Shown: positions 54,198 through 63,174 of the stretch, piece after piece | Layout: each line of letters starts with the position of its first letter | Position numbering within the stretch: position 1 is the first letter of the stretch | NCBI GenBank assembly: GCA_928722015.1 | Contig: CAKMWI010000011.1 | Span: 124,001 to 188,000 of the forward strand | From: Candidatus Gastranaerophilales bacterium | Lineage (GTDB): Bacteria; Cyanobacteriota; Vampirovibrionia; Gastranaerophilales; Gastranaerophilaceae | Reading direction: 5' to 3' | Length of the DNA stretch: 64,000 nt | Program-made: the position numbers and the translations under genes | The notes under the pieces: generated by a model | Database searches by the model: none | Told to the model about the DNA's origin: nothing | The model's input: only the letters and a program-made list of their open reading frames with translations

Positions 54198-55436
54198 ATG
54201 CCAATTGATTTCAATCCTCATATTGCTTTTAATTTTAATAATACACCCAGAGTTACCTTTCAATATCCTTATAATTTAAACCAGCCTATACAGGATACTT
54301 TTACAAAAAGTATTGAAACCAATACAAATATTGACAAAAATTATGACGGAATAAAAATTGAACAAAAATCTTTTGGAAAAATAAAAAAATCCGGTCAAGA
54401 AGCAACTGTTTATACTATCACAAATAAAAATGGTGCAAGTGTAGACTTATCAACATACGGAGCAACAATAACTTCCATTAAAGTTCCGGACAAAAACGGA
54501 AAAATGAAAGATGTAACACAAGGGTATGATAACGTTACTCCTTACGAAGAATCACCAGTAGGTCATGCAGGAGGAACTATTGGACCTTGTGCTAATAAAA
54601 TTGATAACGGAAAGTTCTCAATAGACGGAATTGAATATACACTCGAATGTAATAAAGATAATGGAAAAACACATTCACATGGCGGTAGCCATGGATTTGA
54701 TACAAAAAACTGGAAAGCAGAAATATTAAAAGATGGAATAAAATTCACATATAATAAAAAAGATATGGAAGATGGTTACCCCGGCAATGTTAAGGCCTCT
54801 GTTACATATAAATTTGATAACAATAATAATTTACACATTCAATATAACGCAAAATCAGATAAAAACACTTTAGTAAATATGACTAACCATACATATTTCA
54901 ACCTTGATGGGGCTGAAAATACGTATGAAAATTCCGTTTACGAACATATTGTAACACTTCCAAATTCTTCTTCTTTCACAGAAAATAATAAAATTGCAAT
55001 ACCAACAGGAAAAATAATAAAAGTTGACGGAACCCCTTTTGATTTCAAAATTCCACATAAAATAGGAGATGTTATAAACTCAGATTTTGAACAAATAAAA
55101 ATAGGCTCCGGATTTGACCAGAATTATTGCATAGATAACTATGACGGAAAAACAATGATTGAAGTTGCAAATGTTCAATCACCCAAAACAGGTATTACTC
55201 TTAAAGTTTCAACTAATTTACCCGGCTTTCAATTCTATACAGCCAATCATCTTGGCAAAAAAGAACAACCGAACGGTAAAAGTGGAAGCAGATATGAAAA
55301 ACGGTCTTCATTCTGCATTGAACCGCAATTCTATCCAAATGCAATAAATACAGACTCGTTCAAAGAAAAAGGTATTTTAAAAAAGGGTGAAGAATATAAT
55401 AGAGAGATTATTTATTCATTCTCTACCCAAAATTAA
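54198..55436 (+). CDS. galM: Aldose 1-epimerase (mutarotase) with N-terminal extension
   Basis: A 412-residue protein. Residues about 55-410 are GalM: VDLSTYGATITSIKVPDKNG, VGHAGGTIGPCANKIDNGKF, THSHGGSHGFDTKNW (the His region), VNMTNHTYFNLDG and the RSSFCIEPQFYPNA end. It converts alpha and beta anomers of galactose or glucose. The first 50 residues (FNPHIAFNFNNTPRVTFQ) are an Asn/Phe-rich leader not found in cytoplasmic GalM. It has no classical signal peptide but resembles the leaders of the unknown proteins of the window. An AAGGAG ribosome site precedes the ATG. Confidence 0.88.
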   Translation: MPIDFNPHIAFNFNNTPRVTFQYPYNLNQPIQDTFTKSIETNTNIDKNYDGIKIEQKSFGKIKKSGQEATVYTITNKNGASVDLSTYGATITSIKVPDKNGKMKDVTQGYDNVTPYEESPVGHAGGTIGPCANKIDNGKFSIDGIEYTLECNKDNGKTHSHGGSHGFDTKNWKAEILKDGIKFTYNKKDMEDGYPGNVKASVTYKFDNNNNLHIQYNAKSDKNTLVNMTNHTYFNLDGAENTYENSVYEHIVTLPNSSSFTENNKIAIPTGKIIKVDGTPFDFKIPHKIGDVINSDFEQIKIGSGFDQNYCIDNYDGKTMIEVANVQSPKTGITLKVSTNLPGFQFYTANHLGKKEQPNGKSGSRYEKRSSFCIEPQFYPNAINTDSFKEKGILKKGEEYNREIIYSFSTQN

Positions 55437-55519
55437 TATAAATATTTGCCTATAAAAGCTTCTTATTATTTGCATTTTTCATAGAAATAAATTATAATCA
55501 GGCAAAGGGGATAATACTA

Positions 55520-56074
55520 ATGATAAAAAAATTTTTTACCGGAATTTTCGTTATATTTGTATTTATAATGACATTTTGTATATCACAAGCTACAACAGTA
55601 ATAGCACCACATTGGCAAGATGGTCCGATTACTGTCTATATCCCTAAAGATCAAAGAGCTGCACAAATGAAACGTGCATTTGACAAATGGCAAAATAATA
55701 GTTTTGGAAAATTAAAGTTTGTATACAAAGATAAAGGACCTGCCAATATCGATGTAGTTTTTGTTGAAGAAGTAGATGGAGCTGACGGTCCGATTGGTTC
55801 ATACAGTTTAACTATTCAAAACGGACTAATAAAAAAAGCAGAAATTAAACTGGCGACTAAAAATAAAAATATTTCAAAATTTTCTAACAACTTAATTTAT
55901 ACCACAATGCTGCATGAAGTAGGTCATGCACTTGGTCTTTCAGACACTAATAGAAAAGGCTCAAGTATTATGTACATGCCTGTTTCCGAATCTCAAGACC
56001 TCCTGAAAATTGATATGATGAAATTATATCATCTAAATAACTGGAGCTGGATGGACAGACGAATTAACCAATAA
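55520..56074 (+). CDS. Secreted matrixin-like metalloprotease, H-H-D type
   Basis: A 184-residue small zinc metalloprotease of the matrixin/M10 type. A signal peptide (about 1-24) is followed by a domain with a zinc-binding helix: H132-E133-x2-H136-x5-D142 in LHEVGHALGLSDT. The third ligand position is Asp, as in snapalysin-like enzymes, rather than His. The Met-turn lies in SSIMYMP (M151). The short size means no propeptide or hemopexin domain. It is one of three paralogues next to each other and ends 1 base from the stop of the next, which is on the other strand. Confidence 0.88.
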   Translation: MIKKFFTGIFVIFVFIMTFCISQATTVIAPHWQDGPITVYIPKDQRAAQMKRAFDKWQNNSFGKLKFVYKDKGPANIDVVFVEEVDGADGPIGSYSLTIQNGLIKKAEIKLATKNKNISKFSNNLIYTTMLHEVGHALGLSDTNRKGSSIMYMPVSESQDLLKIDMMKLYHLNNWSWMDRRINQ

Positions 56075-56075
56075 A

Positions 56076-56636
56076 CTACCATCCATATAATTTAGCAAGA
56101 GTTGCAAAATCAGATTTAGTCAAAGCCTGGTTTCTGCTGCCTTTTTGAAAATACATAACACTCATACGATCAGAAGAATGGTTCAAACCTATAGCATGTC
56201 CGATTTCATGAATCATTATTCTATATACTGCATCTTTTTTCAACATTGCACCACCAGGAGCATTATTAGCAATGTCAATATTAGCATGATGCATATAAAC
56301 CCTACATTTTGTCCCATAGCATTCCTGTCTGTATGTAGGATATGTAACTCCCAATGCATGCTCCATATTTGACGATTTAGAAGCATCTTTAACAAAACGA
56401 ACATTTATCATAGCTTTTTTCGGATTATTAACATATTTAAAAATAATTCTATTATTAGTAACATTCATCCAATAAGAAAAAGCTTCTCTCATTAAATCAG
56501 AATTCCTATTATCAGATGGCACATAAGTATAAATCATTTTAGGATTTTTCCAAGGAACACCTGTAGAAAATGCAGCTGGAGCAAATAGTAAAACATTAAC
56601 AATAATTAAAATAAAAACAGTCAAAAACTTTTTCAT
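56076..56636 (-). CDS. Secreted matrixin-like metalloprotease, H-H-H type
   Basis: A 186-residue paralogue with a signal peptide (about 1-23) from the ATG at 56636. A longer in-frame start at 56669 overlaps the upstream paralogue and gives an unusual N-terminus before the signal helix. I prefer 56636, which has GAGG 9 bases before it. The zinc helix is canonical, H143-E144-x2-H147-x5-H153 (MIHEIGHAIGLNHSS), with the Met-turn in SVMYF (M161). Two Cys residues (C106 and C111) in an insert could form a disulfide in the periplasm or outside. It lies downstream of the H-H-E/H type copy. Confidence 0.87.
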   Translation of the reverse strand: MKKFLTVFILIIVNVLLFAPAAFSTGVPWKNPKMIYTYVPSDNRNSDLMREAFSYWMNVTNNRIIFKYVNNPKKAMINVRFVKDASKSSNMEHALGVTYPTYRQECYGTKCRVYMHHANIDIANNAPGGAMLKKDAVYRIMIHEIGHAIGLNHSSDRMSVMYFQKGSRNQALTKSDFATLAKLYGW

Positions 56637-56655
56637 TATCAAATACCTCATCAAA

Positions 56656-57192
56656 TTAATCCCAACCATAAATACCGTACAATTTTTTAAGATCAGATTT
56701 TAATATTTCTTGAGCATCATTTTCTATAGGGTACATAATACTCAATGGTTCATCAGAATGCTCTTTTATACCTATTGAATGTCCTATTTCATGCAACATA
56801 ACAGTATATACAGAATCATTTCCTAGAACTCTACCTTTAGAACTCTTTTCAGCAATTAGAATTTCCGCATGCGTCATCTTGCCGTTACGCATATTTCGAA
56901 CTCTGGTTAATCCGATTTCTCTATCCGCATTTGGAATACTTTGTACAAAATACACCTCTATTTGTGCAACATTAGGGCTGTTTACAAAATAAAATTTAAA
57001 TTTATTATTTGTCAACCTTGACCATTCAGCAAAGGCTCGTTTCATCATATCAGTACGCTTATGACCAGGCTGAACATAAGTTCTTAAATACTTTGGATTA
57101 AACCATTTCCCGTTATTGGCTGCATAAACATATCCGGGGAATATTGATACACAGAAAAAAACAATACAAATTATAATTAGAAATTTTTTCAT
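56656..57192 (-). CDS. Secreted matrixin-like metalloprotease with shifted third ligand
   Basis: A 178-residue paralogue with a signal peptide (1-24, ending YVYAA). The zinc helix is H134-E135-x2-H138 (MLHEIGHSIG). At the position of the third ligand it has E144 followed by H145, so the third ligand is either Glu or a His one residue late. The Met-turn is SIMYP (M153). It precedes the H-H-H copy by 19 bases and is probably cotranscribed with it. All three copies share the Tyr-V-P/Gln start (TYVQPGHKRTDMMKRAF here), so they come from duplication. Confidence 0.85.
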   Translation of the reverse strand: MKKFLIIICIVFFCVSIFPGYVYAANNGKWFNPKYLRTYVQPGHKRTDMMKRAFAEWSRLTNNKFKFYFVNSPNVAQIEVYFVQSIPNADREIGLTRVRNMRNGKMTHAEILIAEKSSKGRVLGNDSVYTVMLHEIGHSIGIKEHSDEPLSIMYPIENDAQEILKSDLKKLYGIYGWD

Positions 57193-57304
57193 AAAAAAAT
57201 TTGCTCTCGTATTTATTCACTATTACACAATTTCTTCTTCGACAAAAAAAGTAAAAAATTTAATAAATATATACTCTGCCTTATAAAAACTTTACAAAAA
57301 AACA

Positions 57305-57334
57305 TTGAAAATATAGCTAAAATTGAACTATAAT
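57305..57334 (+). promoter_or_regulatory. Promoter for the UvrD-family helicase gene
   Basis: TTGAAA (57305-57310), 18 bases and TATAAT (57329-57334). The transcript would start near 57341, which decides against translation starts at the TTG/GTG at 57339-57344. Confidence 0.65.
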
Positions 57335-57398
57335 AAGCTTGGTGCCAAACAATAACATTGTAACAGGCATAGAAAAAGAGGGAAAACGAGTATTACAA

Positions 57399-59405
57399 AT
57401 GGTTGATGAAATTACTACTATACAAGAAACAAAACCTACACGTAAAAAATATATATTAAAAAAACGCCCTTCTATACAGACCAACTATAAAGTTAATTAT
57501 GAACAAGATTTGAACAACGCACAACTGGAAGCCGTACAATCAACTGATGGCCCGATTCTTGTTATAGCCGGTGCCGGTTCAGGAAAAACAAAAACTTTAA
57601 CTTATCGTGTTGCCAGACTTATTGAAGATGGAGTAAAACCTGAAAATATCCTCCTTTTAACATTTACTAAAAAAGCTGCAGCTGAAATGTTATCTCGAGC
57701 TACTCTTGTGCTTGATAATAGATGTGAAAAAGTTGCGGGAGGAACATTCCATTCTTTTGCCAATATAATTTTGAGAAAATACTCAAAACTACTTGGACTT
57801 AAAAATAATTTTACAATAATGGATAGAGCTGATTGTGAAGATATCATAAACCATATAACAGGGAATCTTTTTCCCAAAAAAGAAAAACGTTTTCCTAAAA
57901 AATCAACGATTTTAGACATCTATTCAAAAAGTATAAATAAAGTTACTCCTACAAAAAAAATTATAAATGACGAATTCCCACAATTTGAACATTGCACAGA
58001 TAAAATTATAGAAATTCATAAAGCTTACGTTGGATATAAAAGAGAAAATTCTGTTCTTGATTATGATGATTTGCTGCTTTACGTCAAACTTTTACTTGAA
58101 AACAACGAAAATTTACGAAAACACCTGTCAAATGAATACAAATATATAATGGTTGATGAATATCAGGATACTAACACTCTACAAGCTGATGTCATAAAAC
58201 TGCTCGCCTCTGAGCATCATAATATTATGGCTGTTGGAGATGATGCGCAGAGTATTTACTCATTTCGCGGAGCAAATTTCAGAAATATATTAGACTTTCC
58301 AAAACTATTTGAAAATACAAAAATTATAAAATTGGAACAAAATTATAGAAGTACACAAAACATTTTAAAATTTACAAATACAATAATTGAAAAAGCAAAA
58401 GAAAAATATACAAAAAAATTATTTTCAAATATTGTATCACCACAAGTTCCGGCGCTTATATGTGCAAAAGATACACAAATGGAAGCAGATTTTATATGCC
58501 AGAGGATATTAGAACTTTTAGATGAAGATATAAGTTTATCAGATATTTGCGTACTTACAAGAAATGCAAGAATGTCTTATAATTTAGAAATTGAACTTTC
58601 AAAACGTGCCATTCCTTTTCAAAAATTCGGTGGTCCAAAATTTATGGAAACAGCGCATATTAAAGATATTGTTGCTCATTTACGTGTAATAATAAATCCT
58701 GATGATATCATAAGTTTTACAAGAATCTTGTTATTATTAAAAGGAGTAGGCACATCAACAGTTAATAATATCTTACCAATTTTAAAAGGACAAATTCGAC
58801 CCGATATTAAACTGTTACCGTCAAACAAAATAAGCAGTCTGCAGCCGCTTTTACTAACTATCGGCAAACTGAGAGATTCTTTGCCTAAAAAGAAACCTCA
58901 CGAAATTGTGGCAGAAATAATCGAATATTATAAACCTATCTTAAAAGATAAATATGATGACTTTACAAAACGAGAAAAAGATTTGGATCATTTTGAATAT
59001 CTGTCAACACAGTATAATAATCTGGAAGATTTCATCAGCGATTTGGCATTGGAACCGCCGGACTCAAGTGTGGAAGGAATGTATAAGAACAATTCTGATG
59101 ATGAAGCACTTACAATCTCAACAATACATTCTGCAAAGGGCCTTGAATGGGACAGTGTATTTATAATAGGTGCAGTTGACGGAAGATTCCCGAGTGCTTA
59201 TTCATTTAATTCTGAAGAAGAAATGGATGAAGAACTCAGGCTTATGTATGTTGCGGCAACTAGGGCAAAAAATAATTTATATATAACATACCCGGTTGAT
59301 ATGTATGATTATTCTATGAACATGGTTTTGTCAAAACCTTCAAGATTTTTAGACGGAATTTCTGATGAAATACTTGAACGGTGGGATATAACAGAAGAAA
59401 ACTAA
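57399..59405 (+). CDS. UvrD/PcrA-type ATP-dependent DNA helicase
   Basis: About 668 residues from the ATG at 57399, a superfamily 1A 3'-5' helicase. Motifs: NNAQLEAVQSTDGPILVIAG with GAGSGKT (Walker A), DEYQDTNTLQ, GDDAQSIYSFRGAN, LEQNYRSTQNIL and ISTIHSAKGLEWDSVF near the end. It unwinds DNA in repair and replication restart. The start is uncertain: upstream in-frame TTG and GTG lie at the predicted transcript start. The ATG has only a weak ribosome site (CGAG) 8 bases before it. It is followed by rnhA on the same strand. There is no nuclease domain, unlike the fusion at 2666-5746. Confidence 0.9.
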   Translation: MVDEITTIQETKPTRKKYILKKRPSIQTNYKVNYEQDLNNAQLEAVQSTDGPILVIAGAGSGKTKTLTYRVARLIEDGVKPENILLLTFTKKAAAEMLSRATLVLDNRCEKVAGGTFHSFANIILRKYSKLLGLKNNFTIMDRADCEDIINHITGNLFPKKEKRFPKKSTILDIYSKSINKVTPTKKIINDEFPQFEHCTDKIIEIHKAYVGYKRENSVLDYDDLLLYVKLLLENNENLRKHLSNEYKYIMVDEYQDTNTLQADVIKLLASEHHNIMAVGDDAQSIYSFRGANFRNILDFPKLFENTKIIKLEQNYRSTQNILKFTNTIIEKAKEKYTKKLFSNIVSPQVPALICAKDTQMEADFICQRILELLDEDISLSDICVLTRNARMSYNLEIELSKRAIPFQKFGGPKFMETAHIKDIVAHLRVIINPDDIISFTRILLLLKGVGTSTVNNILPILKGQIRPDIKLLPSNKISSLQPLLLTIGKLRDSLPKKKPHEIVAEIIEYYKPILKDKYDDFTKREKDLDHFEYLSTQYNNLEDFISDLALEPPDSSVEGMYKNNSDDEALTISTIHSAKGLEWDSVFIIGAVDGRFPSAYSFNSEEEMDEELRLMYVAATRAKNNLYITYPVDMYDYSMNMVLSKPSRFLDGISDEILERWDITEEN

Positions 59406-59460
59406 AACAAAAATTTTCATCCAACTTAAATCAAATTGTGAATAAAGGAGAAAGAATTAA

Positions 59461-59943
59461 ATGCTTGTAAAAATATATACAGACGGAGCTTGTAGCGGGA
59501 ATCCTGGGAAAGGCGGTTATGGAACTATTCTAATCGCAGAAGATGAAAATGGAGTTATCCACAAAAAAGAAATAACCCAAGGTTTTAAAATCACAACCAA
59601 CAACCGAATGGAACTCTTGGCTGCAATTGTTGGTCTTGAAGCCCTAAAAAAGCCTTGTGATGTGGAATTAACATCCGACTCAAAATACCTTGTTGATGCT
59701 TTCAACCAAAAATGGATTGATGGATGGATTAAAAAAGGCTGGAAAAGTGCAAATAAACAACCCGTCAAAAATCAAGATTTATGGAAGCGTTTATTAAAAG
59801 CAAAAGAAGCTCATAATGTTAAATTTATATGGATAAAAGGTCATGCCGGACATGAATTCAACGAGAAATGCGACCGTATGGCCGTAGCTTCAGCAAATAG
59901 TGAACAGCTTTTGGATGATGAAGGATGCAGCGTCAATATTTAA
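59461..59943 (+). CDS. rnhA: Ribonuclease HI
   Basis: A 160-residue RNase HI that cuts RNA in RNA-DNA hybrids. The catalytic residues are all visible: D8 (YTDGACSGNPG), E51 (NRMELLAA), D73 (TSDSKYLVDA) and D138 in NEKCDRM, with H128 in the KGHAGH loop. The length is close to E. coli RNase HI (155). A AAAGGAG ribosome site precedes the ATG. It lies 55 bases after the helicase and 24 bases before a TPR gene. Confidence 0.96.
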   Translation: MLVKIYTDGACSGNPGKGGYGTILIAEDENGVIHKKEITQGFKITTNNRMELLAAIVGLEALKKPCDVELTSDSKYLVDAFNQKWIDGWIKKGWKSANKQPVKNQDLWKRLLKAKEAHNVKFIWIKGHAGHEFNEKCDRMAVASANSEQLLDDEGCSVNI

Positions 59944-59967
59944 TCAAATATTTAAGGAGAATTAAAA

Positions 59968-60948
59968 TTGAATAAATTTTCTGTTATACAAAAAATTAAC
60001 GAATATCTATCACAAAAAGATTATATATCTGCACGTAAATTAATTAGGAATGATTTAAAACGTCTTGGGTCAAAAGATGAATATTACTTATATTCAGGTC
60101 TGGCATCAATTGAACCTGAAGAAAGAATCAAAAATTATGAAAAAGCTATCGCTGCAAATCCTCAAAATATTGATGCAATTATAAACCTGGCAAATGCTCA
60201 AGATGAAATAAACGACTACGATAATGCAATATTAAATTATAATAAAGCTATCGAAATCGACTCAACATGTGCTCTTGCCTATAATAACAGAGGCTTTACG
60301 TACTATCACAAAAAAGACTATGAAAAAGCTCTTTCAGACTATGATAAAGCTATTCTGTTAAATCCAAAACTTCAACTTGCACAAGATAACAGAATAAAAT
60401 TATTGTCCGAACTGGACGGCAAAAAAGAGTTTAAAAATCTTGTGCAAAACAGCGAAGAAAAAACCAATAGTTACAAATTTTATTTTAATCTTGGAATGGC
60501 AGAAGCAAGACTCGGAAAATACAATGAAGCAGAAAAAGCTTATAATAAATCCATAAAATTAAATCCATCTTATGCACCATGCTATATATTTAGAGGGATA
60601 CTCGAACATAGCCGCGGGAATTTTGAAAAAGCCCATGCAGATTATACAAAAGCAATAGATATTGACAAAAATTCAATTGATGCATACTTTAATAGAGCAC
60701 AACTTATTTTCTCAAAAGAAACGCAAGCCACCGAAGAACAATTAAGAGCAGCACTATTAGATTTAAAACAAGCCGTTGAATTAGATTCAAAATTTATCGA
60801 TGCATATTATTCAATAGCTGTTATTCAAAAAAAACTCGGAGAATATCAGGAAGCTATCAGAACGCTTGATACATTACTTGAAATTGCTCCTGAAAGCGTT
60901 AATGCCAGAGCCCTGAAAAAACTCCTTATAAAAAAATATTTAAACTAA
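59968..60948 (+). CDS. Tetratricopeptide-repeat protein (TTG start)
   Basis: A 326-residue TPR protein with canonical repeats such as CALAYNNRGFTYYHKKDYEK and FNLGMAEARLGKYNEAEKAY, each with the W/G/Y/P-type helix-turn-helix spacing. There is no signal peptide and no membrane helix. The start is TTG, supported by AGGAG 8 bases upstream at 59955-59959; the next ATG is internal to the repeats. It is third in the uvrD/rnhA/TPR row. Function is probably scaffolding, partner unknown. Confidence 0.9.
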   Translation: MNKFSVIQKINEYLSQKDYISARKLIRNDLKRLGSKDEYYLYSGLASIEPEERIKNYEKAIAANPQNIDAIINLANAQDEINDYDNAILNYNKAIEIDSTCALAYNNRGFTYYHKKDYEKALSDYDKAILLNPKLQLAQDNRIKLLSELDGKKEFKNLVQNSEEKTNSYKFYFNLGMAEARLGKYNEAEKAYNKSIKLNPSYAPCYIFRGILEHSRGNFEKAHADYTKAIDIDKNSIDAYFNRAQLIFSKETQATEEQLRAALLDLKQAVELDSKFIDAYYSIAVIQKKLGEYQEAIRTLDTLLEIAPESVNARALKKLLIKKYLN

Positions 60949-61086
60949 TAAACTTTAAATAATGTTAGTAAAAATTTGTAACAACAAAATAATTAATATT
61001 TGTATTAAATAGACTTTTCAGATAAAATAAAACACATTGTAAGAATGAAATTATATATAATACTATAGTTTGGCTTTGGTGAATAA

Positions 61087-61989
61087 ATGAAAATTAATTC
61101 AACAGTTGCTTTTAGTTCAAAAAATATTGAACTAACTGCAAATATTGACGTTTCGGAAAAGAAAAAAGAAAAAAAATATAAAGATCCACTGGCAAATTGG
61201 CCTATGAGAGGATTAGGGTATACAAATGACATAGGCGTTGCAATCAATGAGATTGCACCGACTGCAGCACGACTTTTTTGGGTCCCGGCATTAATGTATT
61301 TTGGTGCAGATGTATACGACAAATACAAAAATAAAGGAAATAAATACGACCCTAATGCACAGCGAGCATTTTCTCAAGCCGTATTTCAAGCATTTGCCAG
61401 CATTATTCTACCGACTGTATTTGGACACGCCGGACAAAGCGTATTCTCACAAATTGATAAATACCGTGGAGAACGGTTATCTACTAATGCCAAAGAACAA
61501 ACGTACAGATTTATTAATAATCACGTTTCAGAACATGAAATATTCCAAAAAGACAGAGATATAAACAAAGTTTTACAAAATTTTGAAAATAGTTTTAATA
61601 TATTTTTTAAAGACAAAAAAGAATATTATGCAGGAAGAAATATTTTCTCAAAAATTTATGACAAAACCTTAGCTAACTGCAAACATGGAGCTATTGCCAA
61701 CTCAAACGAAGAACGTCTCAAAAATTTTGCAAAAAAAGAATTTGAAAATATTCTTTCTACCTGCAACAATTCAGAATTTCTAAAAAAACATATTGATAAA
61801 AAAATCCTGAAATTAAAATCATGGAAATCACTTGGCTCATTCACAGCTTTACTGTTAACAGTAAAACCAATAGACCTATTTACAGAAAATGTAATTATCA
61901 AAAAATGTGTAGAGCCTCAGGTGGAAAGATTTAATTCTAAAGATTTTAAAATAAACGATTTTATAAAAAAAACTAAGAAACAAAATTAG
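61087..61989 (+). CDS. Uncharacterised membrane protein
   Basis: A 300-residue protein that I do not recognise. The N-terminus STVAFSSKN (5-13) again shows a short F-centred leader. A Lys-rich segment follows and then LANWPMRGLGYTNDIGVAINEIAPTA (in part) with two hydrophobic helices (about 70-85 and 100-115). The C-terminal two-thirds is helical and charged, with one more hydrophobic segment near 245-260. It lacks any catalytic motif. It is probably monocistronic, in the gap between the TPR gene and sbcD. Confidence 0.62.
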   Translation: MKINSTVAFSSKNIELTANIDVSEKKKEKKYKDPLANWPMRGLGYTNDIGVAINEIAPTAARLFWVPALMYFGADVYDKYKNKGNKYDPNAQRAFSQAVFQAFASIILPTVFGHAGQSVFSQIDKYRGERLSTNAKEQTYRFINNHVSEHEIFQKDRDINKVLQNFENSFNIFFKDKKEYYAGRNIFSKIYDKTLANCKHGAIANSNEERLKNFAKKEFENILSTCNNSEFLKKHIDKKILKLKSWKSLGSFTALLLTVKPIDLFTENVIIKKCVEPQVERFNSKDFKINDFIKKTKKQN

Positions 61990-62003
61990 TCATTTACAAA
62001 ATC

Positions 62004-62032
62004 TTCACAAAAATAAATGCTAATGCTATTAT
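62004..62032 (+). promoter_or_regulatory. Promoter for the sbcDC operon
   Basis: TTCACA (62004-62009), 17 bases and TATTAT (62027-62032) are followed by an AAGGA ribosome site and the ATG at 62059. Confidence 0.62.
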
Positions 62033-62058
62033 AAATTACATAATCAAAGGATATGTAA

Positions 62059-63174
62059 ATGAAATTCATGCATATAGGAGATCTTCATATTGGCAAACGT
62101 GTTAATGAATTTCCAATGATTGAAGACCAAAAAATAATTTTAGAACAAATTCTCAATATAGCACAAGAACAAAAAGTTGACGGAATATTTATCGCCGGAG
62201 ATATTTATGACAAAACAATTCCATCAATTGAAGCTATTGAAGTTTTTGAAACCTTCATTGAAAAAATAACTAAATTAAAAATTCCAACTTATATTGTTAG
62301 CGGCAACCATGATAGTGTTGAACGTTTATCAATTTTTTCCAATCTTATTAAAGATAGCAAAATATATATTTCGAAAAGTTATAATGGAAAAATCACCCCA
62401 CTGGTAAACAAAAACATTGCAATCTGGCTTTTACCATTTATACGACCGGCAGACGTAAGAAGATTTCATCCTGACATAGAAATAGGCAGCTACCAAGATG
62501 CTGTAGAAAAAGTTGTTGCAAATCTGGATATAGACAAAAATAAAACCAATATTATTATTGCCCACCAATTTATAACTGCAAATGGTAAAGGACCCGAAAC
62601 AAGTGATTCTGAAAATTGTTCACTCGGGACTTTAGATAATGTTGATTTTTCTGTCTTTAACAACTTTGACTACGTTGCATTAGGGCATATTCACAAACCA
62701 CAATCTATGGGACGCAAAGAAGTCAGATATTGTGGTTCACCGTTGAAATACTCCTTTTCCGAAGTAAATCAAAAAAAATCCGTATCTATTATCAATATTA
62801 CTCAAAAAAACAAGTTAAAAATTGAAACTTTTGAATTAAAACCACTTAAGGATATGAAAGAAATCAAAGGTAGCTTAAATGAATTGTTACAATATAATAA
62901 AGATGATTCTTATATGCACATAACCCTTACAGATGTTAATGTTATTGATGCAAAAACTAAACTGGAAACTATATTTCCAAATATTATGAAATTGGACTTT
63001 GAAGAATATAACCTCCTCTCAGATTCAGATAGAAATTTGAAAAAATTAAAAGAAAAAAATATCTTTGAACATTTTTCAGAATTTTTTGAAAAACAGACAA
63101 CCAAAAAACTATCCAAAGAAGAATCAAAAATTGTATTAGACCTGTTGGAAAACACACAAGGAGCAGCTGAATGA
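62059..63174 (+). CDS. sbcD: Exonuclease subunit SbcD
   Basis: A 371-residue Mre11-type phosphoesterase, the nuclease subunit of SbcCD that cuts hairpins and blocked DNA ends. The metal motifs are visible: GDLHIGKRV (I), GDIYDKTIPS (II), VSGNHDSVERL (III), IIAHQFI (IV) and ALGHIHKPQ (V). The length is typical. Its stop TGA overlaps the sbcC start as ATGA (63171-63174), so the subunits are translationally coupled. Confidence 0.95.
   Translation: MKFMHIGDLHIGKRVNEFPMIEDQKIILEQILNIAQEQKVDGIFIAGDIYDKTIPSIEAIEVFETFIEKITKLKIPTYIVSGNHDSVERLSIFSNLIKDSKIYISKSYNGKITPLVNKNIAIWLLPFIRPADVRRFHPDIEIGSYQDAVEKVVANLDIDKNKTNIIIAHQFITANGKGPETSDSENCSLGTLDNVDFSVFNNFDYVALGHIHKPQSMGRKEVRYCGSPLKYSFSEVNQKKSVSIINITQKNKLKIETFELKPLKDMKEIKGSLNELLQYNKDDSYMHITLTDVNVIDAKTKLETIFPNIMKLDFEEYNLLSDSDRNLKKLKEKNIFEHFSEFFEKQTTKKLSKEESKIVLDLLENTQGAAE

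Noticed and set aside
57339..57398. TTG/GTG start of the UvrD-type helicase 20 codons upstream.
   Set aside because: It coincides with the predicted transcript start after the TATAAT at 57329-57334 and has no ribosome site; ATG 57399 is preferred, with moderate certainty.
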